Source: CAVWTN01 sp963757945 (GTDB lineage: Bacteria > Vulcanimicrobiota > Vulcanimicrobiia > Vulcanimicrobiales > Vulcanimicrobiaceae). Taken from it: a stretch of 64,000 bases of DNA. Shown here one piece after another: positions 1 through 8,919 of the stretch. Positions within the stretch are counted from its first letter, which is position 1. The number at the start of each line of letters is the position of its first letter. The position numbers and the translations under genes were made by a program. Under the pieces are notes generated by a model. That model was not told the origin of the DNA. It made no database searches and worked only from the letters and a program-made list of their open reading frames with translations. The DNA lies in contig CAVWTN010000001.1 of the NCBI GenBank assembly GCA_963757945.1, positions 620,001 through 684,000 of the forward strand, read 5' to 3'.

Positions 1-286
1 CGCCGGAGCCCGTAAAGACGACCGCGACGACGTCGCGCGCGTTCGAAGCGGCGCGGAAGGCGAGGATCACGCCTTTCACCATCTCGGTCGTGTAGGAATT
101 GAACTGCTTGGGGTTGTCGAGCGTGATCCACGCGTTGTAGAGCCCCGCGACGGCCTTGCCGTCGGGCGTGCGCGCCGGGCGCTTCTCATACAGGACGCCC
201 GGCACGACGCGATGCGCGACGAGGTCGTGGTCGTTCAGTTGCTCCGGCGCGCAGGTCCGGGCGATCCGTGCAGTGTCCGCAATCAT
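1..286 (-). CDS. oah: 6-oxocyclohex-1-ene-1-carbonyl-CoA hydrolase, N-terminal part (runs off window)
   Basis: Ring-opening hydrolase of the anaerobic benzoyl-CoA pathway (BamA/Oah), a crotonase-family enzyme that hydrolyses the cyclic 6-oxo thioester to an open-chain dicarboxylyl-CoA. The 95 visible residues begin MIADTARIA and contain LNDHDLVAHR, YEKRPARTPDGKAVAGLYNAW, a LDNPKQFNSYTTEMVKG block and VVAVVFTGSG. I recognise this as the conserved N-terminus of Oah proteins. The ATG at 286 has a strong GGAGG Shine-Dalgarno five bases upstream. It lies 33 nt behind had, the preceding pathway enzyme, so the two form one operon. The C-terminal three quarters lie left of the window. Family call is strong; activity is inferred. 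Confidence 0.88.
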   Translation of the reverse strand, partial: MIADTARIARTCAPEQLNDHDLVAHRVVPGVLYEKRPARTPDGKAVAGLYNAWITLDNPKQFNSYTTEMVKGVILAFRAASNARDVVAVVFTGSG

Positions 287-319
287 GGTAGCCTCCGAAG
301 ATCCTCGCTCATCGTGCGC

Positions 320-1387
320 TCAGGGGACGAGAATCGCGCGCCGCGTCAGCTTGCGCGCGTGCACGTCCGCGAAAACTTGATTGATGTCGTCCAGGCGGTG
401 GCGCTCGACGAACGGCGCCACGCTGATCTTGCCTTCGTAGACCAGCTCCAGCGCGCGCGGATAGAGCTCCGGCGCGCAGCCCCAGTTACCGAGCGCCCGT
501 GCGTGAAACGCCATCAGGTTGGAGAGCCGGAGCTCGACTTTGTCCATCGTGAAGCCGACGACGGCGAGCGTCGCGCCGTGCACCAGCAACCCGAACGCCG
601 TCGACTGTCCGGCCGCCGTGCCGGAACATTCGAAGATCACCCACTCGCGCTGCGGGAGCCCGCGCTCCGCGGCGAACGCGGCGATGCGCTTCTTCAACGT
701 CTTGGGATCGGCGTCGCGGACGTTGATCGTCATGGCGGCGCCGTGGCCGGCGACTGCCGCCAGCTTCGCGTCGTCGACGTCGAGTGCGACGACCGTGCCG
801 CCGAGCGCGGCGGCGATTTGAACGCAGTACCCGCCGACGCCGCCGGTCCCGACGACCACGCAGAGGGCCGGCGCCTCCACCCCGGCTTGCACGACCGCCT
901 GATACGGCGTCGTCACCGCATCCGCGACCGCCGCCACGTCGGCAAGGCCGAGCCCGGCCCGCGCCAACCGATCCTCGTCGACCGGACACAACCCGATCGC
1001 AGAGACGCAGACGTGCGTGGCGAAGCCGCCGTCGATATCGTTGCCGGGCATCGTCTGGTTCGGGCAGATCGTTCCCTTGCCGCGCCTGCACGCCTCGCAC
1101 GTGCCGCATGGGATGACGGCGGGCACGATCACCGCCGTTCCGAGCAGACCTTCCGCTCCGCGTCCCGCGGCGACGACGCGGCCGCTGATTTCATGTCCCA
1201 GCGTCAACGGAAAGGGCAACTTCGTCCGCACGCCGTCGAAATAGTAGCCCAGATCCGTGTGGCAGACGCCGCAGCCGGCGACCTCGACCACGACCTGGTC
1301 CGCCGCCGGTTCGGGCAGGTCCATGGCCGCCTTGACCATCGGCGCTCCAACCCCCGTGATCAGCCACCGATGCGGAGCTGCGGACAT
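320..1387 (-). CDS. had: 6-hydroxycyclohex-1-ene-1-carbonyl-CoA dehydrogenase
   Basis: Zinc-dependent medium-chain alcohol dehydrogenase that oxidises 6-hydroxycyclohex-1-ene-1-carbonyl-CoA to the 6-oxo compound with NAD+, directly before Oah. About 355 aa. The N-terminal half has the catalytic CGVCHTDLGYYF motif and LGHEISG. The structural zinc lobe CGTCEACRRGKGTIC lies near residue 100. The Rossmann motif VVGTGGVGGY is near residue 175. CGVCHTDLGYYF and the neighbouring oah separate it from generic alcohol dehydrogenases. Two in-frame ATGs exist at 1393 and 1387; AAAGGG ends directly at the first but six bases before the second, so 1387 is preferred. Its own promoter and operator lie just upstream. 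Confidence 0.88.
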   Translation of the reverse strand: MSAAPHRWLITGVGAPMVKAAMDLPEPAADQVVVEVAGCGVCHTDLGYYFDGVRTKLPFPLTLGHEISGRVVAAGRGAEGLLGTAVIVPAVIPCGTCEACRRGKGTICPNQTMPGNDIDGGFATHVCVSAIGLCPVDEDRLARAGLGLADVAAVADAVTTPYQAVVQAGVEAPALCVVVGTGGVGGYCVQIAAALGGTVVALDVDDAKLAAVAGHGAAMTINVRDADPKTLKKRIAAFAAERGLPQREWVIFECSGTAAGQSTAFGLLVHGATLAVVGFTMDKVELRLSNLMAFHARALGNWGCAPELYPRALELVYEGKISVAPFVERHRLDDINQVFADVHARKLTRRAILVP

Positions 1388-1419
1388 TCCCATCCCTTTA
1401 CGAACTCACGTGCGAATAC

Positions 1420-1456
1420 TGGTATTCGAGTACCATAATACCTCTTTATGAGTCAA
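1420..1456 (-). promoter_or_regulatory. Promoter and operator of had-oah
   Basis: A 20-mer, tggtattcgagtaccataat (1420-1439), contains the near-palindrome GGTATTCGAGTACC (1421-1434). Sixteen bases further upstream on the minus strand is TTGACT (1451-1456), a good -35. The identical 20-mer with the same 16-nt distance to TTGACA stands before hcrCAB at 20865-20901. An overlapping inverted repeat GAATAC-N2-GTATTC begins at 1414. The palindrome would cover the -10 region, which suggests repression by a dimeric regulator. No regulator gene is visible in the window. Confidence 0.75.
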
Positions 1457-1463
1457 GCCTACA

Positions 1464-2360
1464 TCAAACGGGCTGCATCCGGGCCGCGCTCGCCGGGACG
1501 ATGCGCGCGGCGCCCGAGTACACGTTGAAGCGCCGCTCGCGCACGAATCCGACGAGCGTCAACCCGAATTCGCGCGCCAGGTCGACGGCGAGACTGCTCG
1601 GGGCCGAGACCGCGCACAACAGCGGAACGCCCGCCGCGAGCGCCTTCTGCACCAACTCGTAGCTGCTGCGGCCGCTGACCATCACGATCGAATCGGAGAG
1701 CGGCAGGCGACGGTTGAGCAGGGCCCAGCCGATCAGCTTGTCGAGCGCATTGTGCCGTCCGACGTCCTCGCGCACAGCGATGAGACCGCCCTCGCAATCG
1801 AACAGCGCCGCCGCGTGCAACCCGCCCGTCTGCGCGAAGACGCCTTGCGCCGCGCGCAGGCGCTCCGGCAACGCCACGATCATCTCCGGATCGATCCCGC
1901 CGCCCAGGCCCGTCACGCGATCGAAGCCGCGCATGCGCAGCGCTTCGATGTTCGCCTTGCCGCAGACGCCGCAGGCGCTCGTGGTCGCGAAGTGCCGCTC
2001 GAGCGGCTCGAGCGGCGGGAATTCGCTCGCGACGAGATCCACGTTGACGATGTTGTACTGTTGCGCCGGATCGACGCCCGGATCCACGCAGTATGAGATG
2101 CCGCGGATCTCCTCGAGCTCCGCGATCACGCCCTCGTTGTAGAGAAAGCCGGTGGCCAGTTCGAAATCATGGCCCGGCGTTCGCATCGTGATCGCGAGCG
2201 TGCGCTTCGCACCGGAGGCGCGCAGACGAATCTCCAGGGGTTCTTCCGTCGCCACGCGATCGTAGCGTTCCCGGCCCACGCCGTCCTCGAGCGAGGTCAG
2301 ACGAATCTCCACCGAGGCTCCGGGCCGGCTGCGCGTCGAATCGCGCGCGGCCTCATTCAC
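1464..2360 (-). CDS. fdhD: Formate dehydrogenase accessory sulfurtransferase FdhD
   Basis: FdhD transfers sulfur from a cysteine desulfurase to the molybdenum cofactor of bis-MGD enzymes, which is needed for their activity. The protein is 298 aa, typical for the family. It has the catalytic CGVCG motif near residue 131 and the late conserved blocks REDVGRHNALDK and SGRSSYELVQKA. It overlaps the phenylacetate-CoA ligase gene by 4 bp (ATGA). No formate dehydrogenase is visible here. The most likely client is the PadB-like molybdoenzyme six genes upstream in the same operon, which would explain its presence in an aromatic-degradation cluster. That client assignment is inference. Confidence 0.9.
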   Translation of the reverse strand: MNEAARDSTRSRPGASVEIRLTSLEDGVGRERYDRVATEEPLEIRLRASGAKRTLAITMRTPGHDFELATGFLYNEGVIAELEEIRGISYCVDPGVDPAQQYNIVNVDLVASEFPPLEPLERHFATTSACGVCGKANIEALRMRGFDRVTGLGGGIDPEMIVALPERLRAAQGVFAQTGGLHAAALFDCEGGLIAVREDVGRHNALDKLIGWALLNRRLPLSDSIVMVSGRSSYELVQKALAAGVPLLCAVSAPSSLAVDLAREFGLTLVGFVRERRFNVYSGAARIVPASAARMQPV

Positions 2361-3697
2361 GGCTCGTTCTCGATCTTCGGGCGCAGGTCGCGCACGCGTA
2401 TGGCCTTCCCTTGCGAGCGCGGGACTTCACCGGGGCGCTTGATGACCACGCGGCACGTGAGCGAGAGCAGCGACTTGACGTGATGTTTGATCGCTTGGGC
2501 GACCGCGGGGTAGGCAGCTTCGTCCGCCGTGCCCTCGGCTTCGACCTCGAGCGTGAGCTGGTCGAGCGCGCCCTTGCGCTCGATCACGAGCTGATAGTGC
2601 GGGGCGACGCGCGGGAAGCCGATCAGGACGCTTTCGATCTGCGAGGGATAGAGATTGACTCCCCGCACGATCAGCATGTCGTCCGTGCGGCCGGTGATGC
2701 GCCGGATGCGCACGTGCGTGCGCCCGCAAGCGCAAGGTTCGTCGCTCAAACGCGTGATGTCGCGCGTGCGATAGCGGACCATGGGCAGCGCTTCCTTCGT
2801 CAACGTCGTGATGACGAGTTCGCCGGTCCGGCCGATCCCGAGCGGCTCGTGCGTCTCCGGATCGATGACCTCGAAAAGGAAGTGATCTTCCCAGCCGTGC
2901 AGCCCGGCTTGCTCTTCGCATTCGCAGGCGACCCCGGGACCCATGATCTCGGAGAGGCCGTAGACGTCGATCGCCTTGATCCCCAGGCGCGCCTCGAGTT
3001 CGCGCCGCAGCGATTCGCTCCAGGGCTCGGCGCCGAAGAGGCCCACGCGTAACACTCCCCCGCGCAGATCGACCTGCATCTCCTCGGCGACCTCCGCGAC
3101 GTTGAGCGCGTAGGAGGGCGTGCAGCACAGCACGTTCGCGCCGAAGTCGCGCATGAGGATCACTTGCCGCTCCGTTCCGCCGCCCGAGGCGGGAACGACG
3201 GTGCAGCCCAGCCGTTGCGCTCCGTCGTGCGCTCCGAGGCCTCCCGTGAACAGTCCGTAGCCGTACGCGTTGTGAACGATATCGCCCGGCCGCGCGCCTG
3301 CGCTCATCAGCGAACGCGCCATCAGGAGCGACCAGTTCTTCAGGTCTTCGGCGCTGTATCCGACGACCGTGGCCTTTCCCGTCGTCCCGGACGAAGCGTG
3401 CAGACGCAGCAGCGACGTGCGCGGCAGCGCGAACATCCCGAAGGGATAGTTGTCGCGCAGATCCGTCTTCACGGTGAACGGAAAGCGCTCGAGATCCGCG
3501 AGCGTTCGCAGGTCGCCCGGTGCGACGCCGGCCCGATCGAAACCGCGCCGATAATGCGGCACGTTGAGGTACGCATGTTCGAGCGTGCGGCGCAGGCGCC
3601 CCAGCTGCAGCTGCGCCAGATCCCCGCGCGGCATCGTTTCGATCTGCGGCGAAAACATGGACGAGCTGGGGGCCGGACGGGTGCGAGCCGAGTTCAT
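2357..3697 (-). CDS. paaK: Phenylacetate-CoA ligase (aryl-CoA ligase, PaaK/PadJ type)
   Basis: AMP-forming aryl-CoA ligase of 446 aa that should activate phenylacetate or a related aromatic acid with ATP and CoA. Motifs in order: the P-loop SSGTTGKATVVGY (about residue 100), YGLSEIMGPG, RYRTRDI and the C-terminal hinge GRTDDMLIVRGVNLYPSQ. Length and motifs fit the compact PaaK subfamily rather than longer benzoate-CoA ligases. The reading frame extends upstream to 3955, but that stretch is Arg-rich out-of-frame sequence of iorB. ATG 3697 overlaps the iorB stop by 4 bp and starts the recognisable protein. Context with PadBCD and IorAB favours phenylacetate as substrate; indoleacetate or other aryl acids are alternatives. 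Confidence 0.87.
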   Translation of the reverse strand: MNSARTRPAPSSSMFSPQIETMPRGDLAQLQLGRLRRTLEHAYLNVPHYRRGFDRAGVAPGDLRTLADLERFPFTVKTDLRDNYPFGMFALPRTSLLRLHASSGTTGKATVVGYSAEDLKNWSLLMARSLMSAGARPGDIVHNAYGYGLFTGGLGAHDGAQRLGCTVVPASGGGTERQVILMRDFGANVLCCTPSYALNVAEVAEEMQVDLRGGVLRVGLFGAEPWSESLRRELEARLGIKAIDVYGLSEIMGPGVACECEEQAGLHGWEDHFLFEVIDPETHEPLGIGRTGELVITTLTKEALPMVRYRTRDITRLSDEPCACGRTHVRIRRITGRTDDMLIVRGVNLYPSQIESVLIGFPRVAPHYQLVIERKGALDQLTLEVEAEGTADEAAYPAVAQAIKHHVKSLLSLTCRVVIKRPGEVPRSQGKAIRVRDLRPKIENEP

Positions 3698-5145
3698 CGA
3701 GCGCTCCTCTGCAAGACGGGATCCAGGGCGGTGTCGGGGTCGCGGCGTGAGGTCTCGAGCAGCGCCGCGACCTCGCTCGCGAGTGCGGCGCCGTCTGCGC
3801 GCAGACGGTCCGTCCAGTTCGAAAGCAACCCGGAGAGCCGCGCCGCGCCGCGCGCCCCCGAATCGCCGTAACCGCGCGCGAGCGCGGCAAGCTCGGCGAG
3901 CCCGCAGGCGAGCGCGTAATCGGCCGGCGCCGTCGCGAGGATCGTGGCGAGCCACGCATCGATCGCCTGCTGTTCGCGAACGAAGCGATCGGAGTTCGGG
4001 CGCAACGGCCGCAGCGCCGCAAGGGCCTTGAGCGCGGCGTACCCCAACGGCCCGCTGGTCCGCAGTTTGAGCGCGCGGCCGGTGCGCGCGGCCGGTCCGC
4101 GTTCGCGCGCCGCCGCCTTCGCGAACGCCGGCGGCAAGATCGCGCGAGCGTCTTCCCAGCTCGGGGTCAAGTAATCGACGACGTCCAGCGGCTCGTCCGG
4201 GCGCGCTCCAAGCTCGCCGCGAATTCGCGCGAGCCGTCCGCGCCGCGTCTTGATCTGCGCCACGCGAATCGCGTCTTCGAAGATCATCCAGGCCGCGAGG
4301 CGCCGCGCGACGATCCCCGTCAGCTCGGCATCCGCCCCGGCGCCGCGCTGCTCGTCAAAGCGCGCGACGTCGTGCAAGCGCCGCAAATAGCGCCGCGCGT
4401 AGGCTTCGTCCTGATAATCGACCAGCCGCGCCAGGGCGTGAGCGATCAGCGCGCGATGCCGCTCGGGAAAGCCGGCGAGATCCGCGCGAAAGGCCGGCGG
4501 GAGCGGCTCGAGCGCACCGGCTCCGGCCCCGGGATCGGGGGCTTCGCCCCGAAAGCCGCGCTCGAACTCGGCGAGATTCGCTTCGGGCGCAATCCCCACG
4601 TCCGCGATCGCGCGCCGGCACTGCTCCGCCGAGAACGGCAGAACGCCGGTCGCGGCGACGGCGCCGAACAGGCGCGCATTGAGGGCGCCGCTCTCGTGCT
4701 GCGGTCCTTCGATCGTGACGAGCCGTTTGGTCGCCGTGCGGAGCGCGTCGAGAGCGAGGCTCGCGGGCGTGACGGCGTCGCCGGCGGCGATCTTCTCGCC
4801 GATCGCGTACACACGCGCCGCGGCGGTGACGACGGTCGTCCCCTTGCCCGCGTGCCCGTTCCGCAACGCGCGCAGCGCTTCGAACGGTTCGAGCGACACG
4901 ACGAGATCGACGTTGCCGGCGCTGGGAAACAGGCAGAACAGCGGCTCGCACCCGTCGTCGCGTTCGGCGGAGAGCTCGATGTAATACGTCGTGGCGCCCG
5001 TCCGCTGCGCGACGCCGGGAATCGACGTCGCGCAGGCGCGATAGCGCGCGGCGTACGCCGCCTCCGCGATCCACTCGGCAAGCACGCCGCCGCCCTGGCC
5101 GCCGATCGCACAGATGAGCACGGCGAGCGGACGCGCGGCGTTCAC
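3694..5145 (-). CDS. iorB: Indolepyruvate oxidoreductase beta-type subunit with C-terminal extension
   Basis: 483-aa partner of the upstream alpha subunit. Residues 1-200 form the gamma-type 2-oxoacid:ferredoxin oxidoreductase domain: the start VNAARPLAVLICAIGGQGG has the glycine-rich loop, followed by SIPGVAQRTGATTYY. The remaining 280 residues are an alpha-helical extension of the DUF6537 kind often attached to IorB in aromatic degraders. The GTG start at 5145 overlaps the iorA stop (GTGA), and the stop overlaps paaK, so translation is coupled on both sides. Likely role: oxidative decarboxylation of an aryl 2-oxoacid to the aryl-CoA with ferredoxin as acceptor. The substrate is not fixed by sequence. 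Confidence 0.82.
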   Translation of the reverse strand: MNAARPLAVLICAIGGQGGGVLAEWIAEAAYAARYRACATSIPGVAQRTGATTYYIELSAERDDGCEPLFCLFPSAGNVDLVVSLEPFEALRALRNGHAGKGTTVVTAAARVYAIGEKIAAGDAVTPASLALDALRTATKRLVTIEGPQHESGALNARLFGAVAATGVLPFSAEQCRRAIADVGIAPEANLAEFERGFRGEAPDPGAGAGALEPLPPAFRADLAGFPERHRALIAHALARLVDYQDEAYARRYLRRLHDVARFDEQRGAGADAELTGIVARRLAAWMIFEDAIRVAQIKTRRGRLARIRGELGARPDEPLDVVDYLTPSWEDARAILPPAFAKAAARERGPAARTGRALKLRTSGPLGYAALKALAALRPLRPNSDRFVREQQAIDAWLATILATAPADYALACGLAELAALARGYGDSGARGAARLSGLLSNWTDRLRADGAALASEVAALLETSRRDPDTALDPVLQRSAR

Positions 5146-7304
5146 GATGCTCCGAGCACGCCCATCAGCGTCCCTTCGAGCCGCGCCGCAAGCGCCCGCG
5201 CCCAGCCCGCGTTCACGTGCCGGGTCGCGCGGTAGAACGACGGGCAGAGCTTCGCCGCGTGCGCGACCTCGCCGCACAACCCGCAGTCCACGCAACTCGC
5301 CGCGATGCGGGCGGGCCGTCCGTCTTTGAGCGGATCGCGTTCGTCCTGGAGCGTCAACGATGGGCAACCATTCAAACGCACGCAGGGATGGTCGCCCGCG
5401 CAGGCCTCGGCGTCGACTCCGAAACGCGCGCGCGCGACCGGCTCGCCGCGCCGCTCGGCGGCCGCCAGCTGCGGCTGCTCGCGGCGGCGGCGCGCGAGCA
5501 TGCACTCGCGATCGGCGATCACGACGCGCAATTCGGGGCCGCGCGCATCGAAGGCGGCGCGCAGCGTTGCGAGCGTCGCACCGACATCGTACGCATCGGC
5601 GCGCCGGATCCAGCGCACGCCGATCCCGCGCAGCGCTTCCTCGATCGAGACGCGCGCGCTGCGACCCCACGGCGTCGAGCCGCTCGAAGGCACGTGCTGC
5701 TGCCCGGTCGCGGATGCGTAGCCGTTGTCCAGGATGACCAGGACCGCATCATGCCCGTTCCAGTGCGCGTTGATCGCTCCGGTGGCGATCCCGTTGTGCC
5801 AGAACCCGCCGTCACCCATGACCGCGAAGGCGGGCTGATCGAGCGCCGCCCCGACCGCTCCGGCGCTCGCAAGACTGAGCCCGTAGCCGAGTACGGTGCT
5901 GCCGATGAAGAAAGGCGGCTGCGTCGAGAACGTGTTGCAGCCGATGTCGGAGGAAACGTGGAACGGCCCGCGCTCGCGCTCGAGCAGTTTGAGCGCCGTG
6001 AAGATCGGCCGCTCGGGGCAGCCGGTGCAGAAGCCGGGCGGGCGCGCGGGCGGCTCGGGCATCGCGCCCGCGGACGCGCGCGCCTCCGCGGCGATGCGCG
6101 CGCCGCGACGGCGCGCCTCGAGCGCGAGCGTTTCCGGCGCGGCTCGTTCGAGAAACAGCGCGAGGCCGTCGCGTACGACGTCGGCCGTATACTCGCCGGC
6201 CATCGGCAGCATGTCCTTGCCGTGCACGCGCGTCCCGACGCCAGCCGCCTGCGCGAACGCGCGCACTTGCTGCTCGATGAAGTCCGGGTGGCCCTCCTCG
6301 ACGACGAGCACGCTGTCCTTACCGTCGAGGAAAGTGCAGATCTCATCGCCGATCAGCGGATAGGTGACGTTCAGCACGAGCAGCGGCACGTCGCTTGCGC
6401 CGTCCGCATCGGCTGCGCCGAGCAGCAACAGGCCGCGCATCACGGTGCCGTACGCGCCGCCCTGCAGAATGATGCCGAATCTCCCGCCTGCGCCCGGAAA
6501 GTGTTCGTTCAACCCGCGCTCGGCGATGAAGCGCTTCGCGGCCGGGAGGCGTTCGGCGAACTTCGCCTTTTCGTGCGCGTACGTCGAGGGCGGAAGGACG
6601 ATCTTGCCGTAGTCGAATCGCGCGCCGAAGCGCGCCTGCGCCAGGCTGAACGCGGGCGATCGATTGTCCTTGCAGATGAAGCGCCCGGTCATGTGCGCCG
6701 CCCGGATGCGCAGCGAATACAGCACCGGGAGCCGGCACGCTTCCGAGAGGTCGAACGCCGCTTCCGCGAGGTCGACCATGTGCGGCAAGTCGTAGCGCGG
6801 TTCGATCAGCGGCAGCGTCGATTTCATCGCGAACGCATAGGTCCGCTCTTGAATGACGCTCGCGCCTTCGCCGTAATCTTCCCCGACGAGGATCAGCGCG
6901 CCGCCGGTGACGCCCGCCGACGCGAGATTCGAGAGCGCATCCGAGGCGACGTTCGTGCCGACGATCGATTTCCAGGCGACCGCGCCGCGCAACGGATAAT
7001 GGATCGAGGCGCCGAGCAGGGCCGCGGCCCCGCCCTCGCCGGCCGATGCTTCGAGTTGAACGCCCAGCGGCGCGAGGACGCCGTCGCGCGCGTCGGCGAG
7101 AACGTCGAGCAGATGCGAGACGGGCGCGCCCGGGTATCCGCCGACGTACGCGACGCCGGCCTGCAAGAAGGCCTTCGCGAGCGCGACGATCGCCTCGCCG
7201 CGAAACTCGTCGCCGTCGCCGAGCTTGAGTCTGTCGACGTCGCGCGCGAACGAGCGTTCCCGAACGACGGTCGCGGCCGGTTCCGCGGCGTGCTTCAGCT
7301 CCAC
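5142..7304 (-). CDS. iorA: Indolepyruvate ferredoxin oxidoreductase alpha subunit
   Basis: 720-aa thiamine-diphosphate enzyme subunit that converts an aryl 2-oxoacid plus CoA to aryl-CoA and CO2. The N-terminal pyrimidine-binding domain has GGYPGAPVSHLLDVL and EASAGEGGAAALLGA. The TPP domain has CTGCPERPIF, SSDIGCNTF and VMGDGGFWHNGI. The C-terminus carries a two-cluster ferredoxin domain ending CVDCGLCGEVAHAAKLC. The GTG start at 7304 is the only plausible one before the conserved domain and overlaps padD by 10 bp. In this operon the enzyme may oxidise phenylglyoxylate to benzoyl-CoA in place of PadEFGHI, or feed arylpyruvates into arylacetyl-CoA. Both are inferences. Confidence 0.85.
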   Translation of the reverse strand: MELKHAAEPAATVVRERSFARDVDRLKLGDGDEFRGEAIVALAKAFLQAGVAYVGGYPGAPVSHLLDVLADARDGVLAPLGVQLEASAGEGGAAALLGASIHYPLRGAVAWKSIVGTNVASDALSNLASAGVTGGALILVGEDYGEGASVIQERTYAFAMKSTLPLIEPRYDLPHMVDLAEAAFDLSEACRLPVLYSLRIRAAHMTGRFICKDNRSPAFSLAQARFGARFDYGKIVLPPSTYAHEKAKFAERLPAAKRFIAERGLNEHFPGAGGRFGIILQGGAYGTVMRGLLLLGAADADGASDVPLLVLNVTYPLIGDEICTFLDGKDSVLVVEEGHPDFIEQQVRAFAQAAGVGTRVHGKDMLPMAGEYTADVVRDGLALFLERAAPETLALEARRRGARIAAEARASAGAMPEPPARPPGFCTGCPERPIFTALKLLERERGPFHVSSDIGCNTFSTQPPFFIGSTVLGYGLSLASAGAVGAALDQPAFAVMGDGGFWHNGIATGAINAHWNGHDAVLVILDNGYASATGQQHVPSSGSTPWGRSARVSIEEALRGIGVRWIRRADAYDVGATLATLRAAFDARGPELRVVIADRECMLARRRREQPQLAAAERRGEPVARARFGVDAEACAGDHPCVRLNGCPSLTLQDERDPLKDGRPARIAASCVDCGLCGEVAHAAKLCPSFYRATRHVNAGWARALAARLEGTLMGVLGAS

Positions 7305-8191
7305 CCTGGGCGCGCTCCGGGGCCGCCGGCGCCCGTGCCGCGCACGGGGAAGTTCGGCAGTGCGAACGCCTGCGTGAAGCCGGCCCGCGTGACGATCGTG
7401 AACTTGCACAGCCATCCGCCGGCGAGCGCACAAGCGCCCGCCGCGGCGGCGAGCACGGCGCCGGCGAGGGGCGCCGCGAGGAGTAGCGCTGCAATCAGCG
7501 CCGCCGCCGAGAGCGCGATCGGCAGCAGCGTCCCGAGGACGAGCATCGGCCGATCGATCCGCTCGAGCGCCTTGCGCGTCCCAAGCGGCGCCGGGCCGCG
7601 CGCGAACCGCGCGCGATACGCGTTCCACGCGAGCACCCGCGCCGTCACCAGGACGATCAGCAGCGCCGCGACGAGCGGCGGCGCGACGTGCGAACGGCCG
7701 GCGAAGAGTGCAAAGGCGCCCGCGCCTTCGGCCAGGCCGCTCGCCGCGATCAACGGAACGATCTGCGGTTCACGCCAGGCCGGGATCCCCTTCGCCGCCT
7801 CGAGCATGCGAGCTTGACAGTAGAGCATCGCCGCCGCCAAGAGACCCGCGAGCGCCGCAAACTCGGCGCGCCCGAACCACGCCGCGGCCGCGAGCGCGGC
7901 GAGCAGCAGCGGTGCGACGAGCGCCTCGCGCGACATCCACGAGGTTTGCGGATGCAAAAAGACGCCCAGGAAGCGCAGCGGCCGCCCGATCTCGAGCGCA
8001 ACGCACGCCAGGCCCAGCGCGACGAAAAGCGCCGCCGCCAGGCACGCCGCACGCGAAACGCCGAAACCCGCGAGGCTCGCCGCGGCCACGCAGAGCGCGA
8101 GCCCAGTGCCGGTCCCGCCGCCGATGAAGTTGCCGGCCGCGCGCGCGTCCCAGGCGGTCTGGCCCCACGGCGCGACGCGTTCGATCGTCAC
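7295..8191 (-). CDS. padD: Membrane anchor subunit of a DMSO-reductase-type complex (PadD-like)
   Basis: 298-aa polytopic protein with about eight hydrophobic segments, of the DmsC/NrfD anchor type. It should bind the Fe-S subunit and pass electrons to quinone in the cytoplasmic membrane. Visible features are the early GNFIGGGTGTGLAL segment, HPQTSWMSREAL, LALL-type repeats and a final TIVTRAGFTQAFALPNFPVRG segment typical of DmsC proteins. The GTG start at 8191 overlaps padC by GTGA and has GGAGG upstream. Its position after PadB and PadC matches the padBCD order of Thauera and Aromatoleum. The subunit role is well supported; the phenylacetyl-CoA specificity rests on context. Confidence 0.78.
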   Translation of the reverse strand: MTIERVAPWGQTAWDARAAGNFIGGGTGTGLALCVAAASLAGFGVSRAACLAAALFVALGLACVALEIGRPLRFLGVFLHPQTSWMSREALVAPLLLAALAAAAWFGRAEFAALAGLLAAAMLYCQARMLEAAKGIPAWREPQIVPLIAASGLAEGAGAFALFAGRSHVAPPLVAALLIVLVTARVLAWNAYRARFARGPAPLGTRKALERIDRPMLVLGTLLPIALSAAALIAALLLAAPLAGAVLAAAAGACALAGGWLCKFTIVTRAGFTQAFALPNFPVRGTGAGGPGARPGWS

Positions 8192-8919
8192 GAGACGCCT
8201 CCGAGGACGGCTGCACGCACGTTCTCCGAGCCGCTTTCCTCGCGCGGCGCGGGCGCCGTATCGCGCGCGACGGCGGGAGTGTCGAACAGGTAATAGATCG
8301 CGGCGCCGAGACCGAGTTCGGCGTGCATCGTGAAATGCGGATTCTCCGCCAGCAGCCGCGCGACGTTGCTCTGCGGATCGTCGAGGTCCCCGAAGTGCAG
8401 CGCGGCCGCGATGCAATCGTTCACGCAGGCCGGCGTCGCCTCGGGATCGAGCCCGGGCACGCGGCCCTCCGCGAGGCCGCGGTCGATCCGTTCGACGCAG
8501 AACGTGCATTTCGTCGCGACGCCGAGCCGGCGCGCATCGAAGCGGGCCGTCTCGGTCGCGTTCGGAGCGGAGCCGTAGGCGAAGGTCGCGTGGTCCGTCT
8601 TGAAGCGCGCTTGGTACGGGCAGGCCACGATGCAATAGCCGCACCCCAGGCACAGATCGTAGTCGATCGTGACGATGCCGTCGTCGCGCTTGCGCGTGGC
8701 CGTCGAGGGACACACGCTCATGCAGGGCGGATCGTCGCAATGCATGCACCCGACCGGCACGAACGCGCGCCGCACGTTCGGGTACTCGCCCGACTCCATG
8801 TCCAAGACGCGGCGCCACTGGACGCCCGGCGGCGTCGCGTTCGCGTGCTTGCACGCGGCCGTGCAGGTTTGACAGCCGACGCAGCGGCCGAGATCGACGA
8901 CCATCGCCCAGCGCGTCAT
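8188..8919 (-). CDS. padC: Four-cluster ferredoxin subunit (PadC-like)
   Basis: 243-aa electron-transfer subunit with four [4Fe-4S] cysteine groups: CVGCQTCTAACKH near residue 14, CMHCDDPPCMSVCPS, CLGCGYCIVACPY and the split CTFCVERID...CVNDC. This is the DmsB/NrfC/PsrB architecture. It links the molybdenum subunit encoded just upstream to the membrane anchor encoded just downstream. ATG 8919 overlaps the padB stop by 4 bp. The start MTRWAMVVDLGRCVGC is the usual N-terminus for this family. Substrate specificity comes from PadB, not this subunit. Confidence 0.85.
   Translation of the reverse strand: MTRWAMVVDLGRCVGCQTCTAACKHANATPPGVQWRRVLDMESGEYPNVRRAFVPVGCMHCDDPPCMSVCPSTATRKRDDGIVTIDYDLCLGCGYCIVACPYQARFKTDHATFAYGSAPNATETARFDARRLGVATKCTFCVERIDRGLAEGRVPGLDPEATPACVNDCIAAALHFGDLDDPQSNVARLLAENPHFTMHAELGLGAAIYYLFDTPAVARDTAPAPREESGSENVRAAVLGGVS

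Noticed and set aside
212..1438. Long plus-strand open frame opposite had
   Set aside because: Arg/Asp/Ala-rich shadow caused by high GC; the minus-strand frame has clear zinc-dehydrogenase motifs.
3164..3871. Plus-strand frames opposite the ligase and iorB
   Set aside because: Low-complexity Arg/Ser/Ala shadows without start signals.
3698..3955. N-terminal extension of the phenylacetate-CoA ligase frame
   Set aside because: Arg-rich sequence lying within iorB; ATG 3697 gives the normal PaaK start and a 4-bp overlap.
5217..7817. 866-codon plus-strand open frame
   Set aside because: Antisense shadow of iorA/padD with no domain pattern and biased composition.
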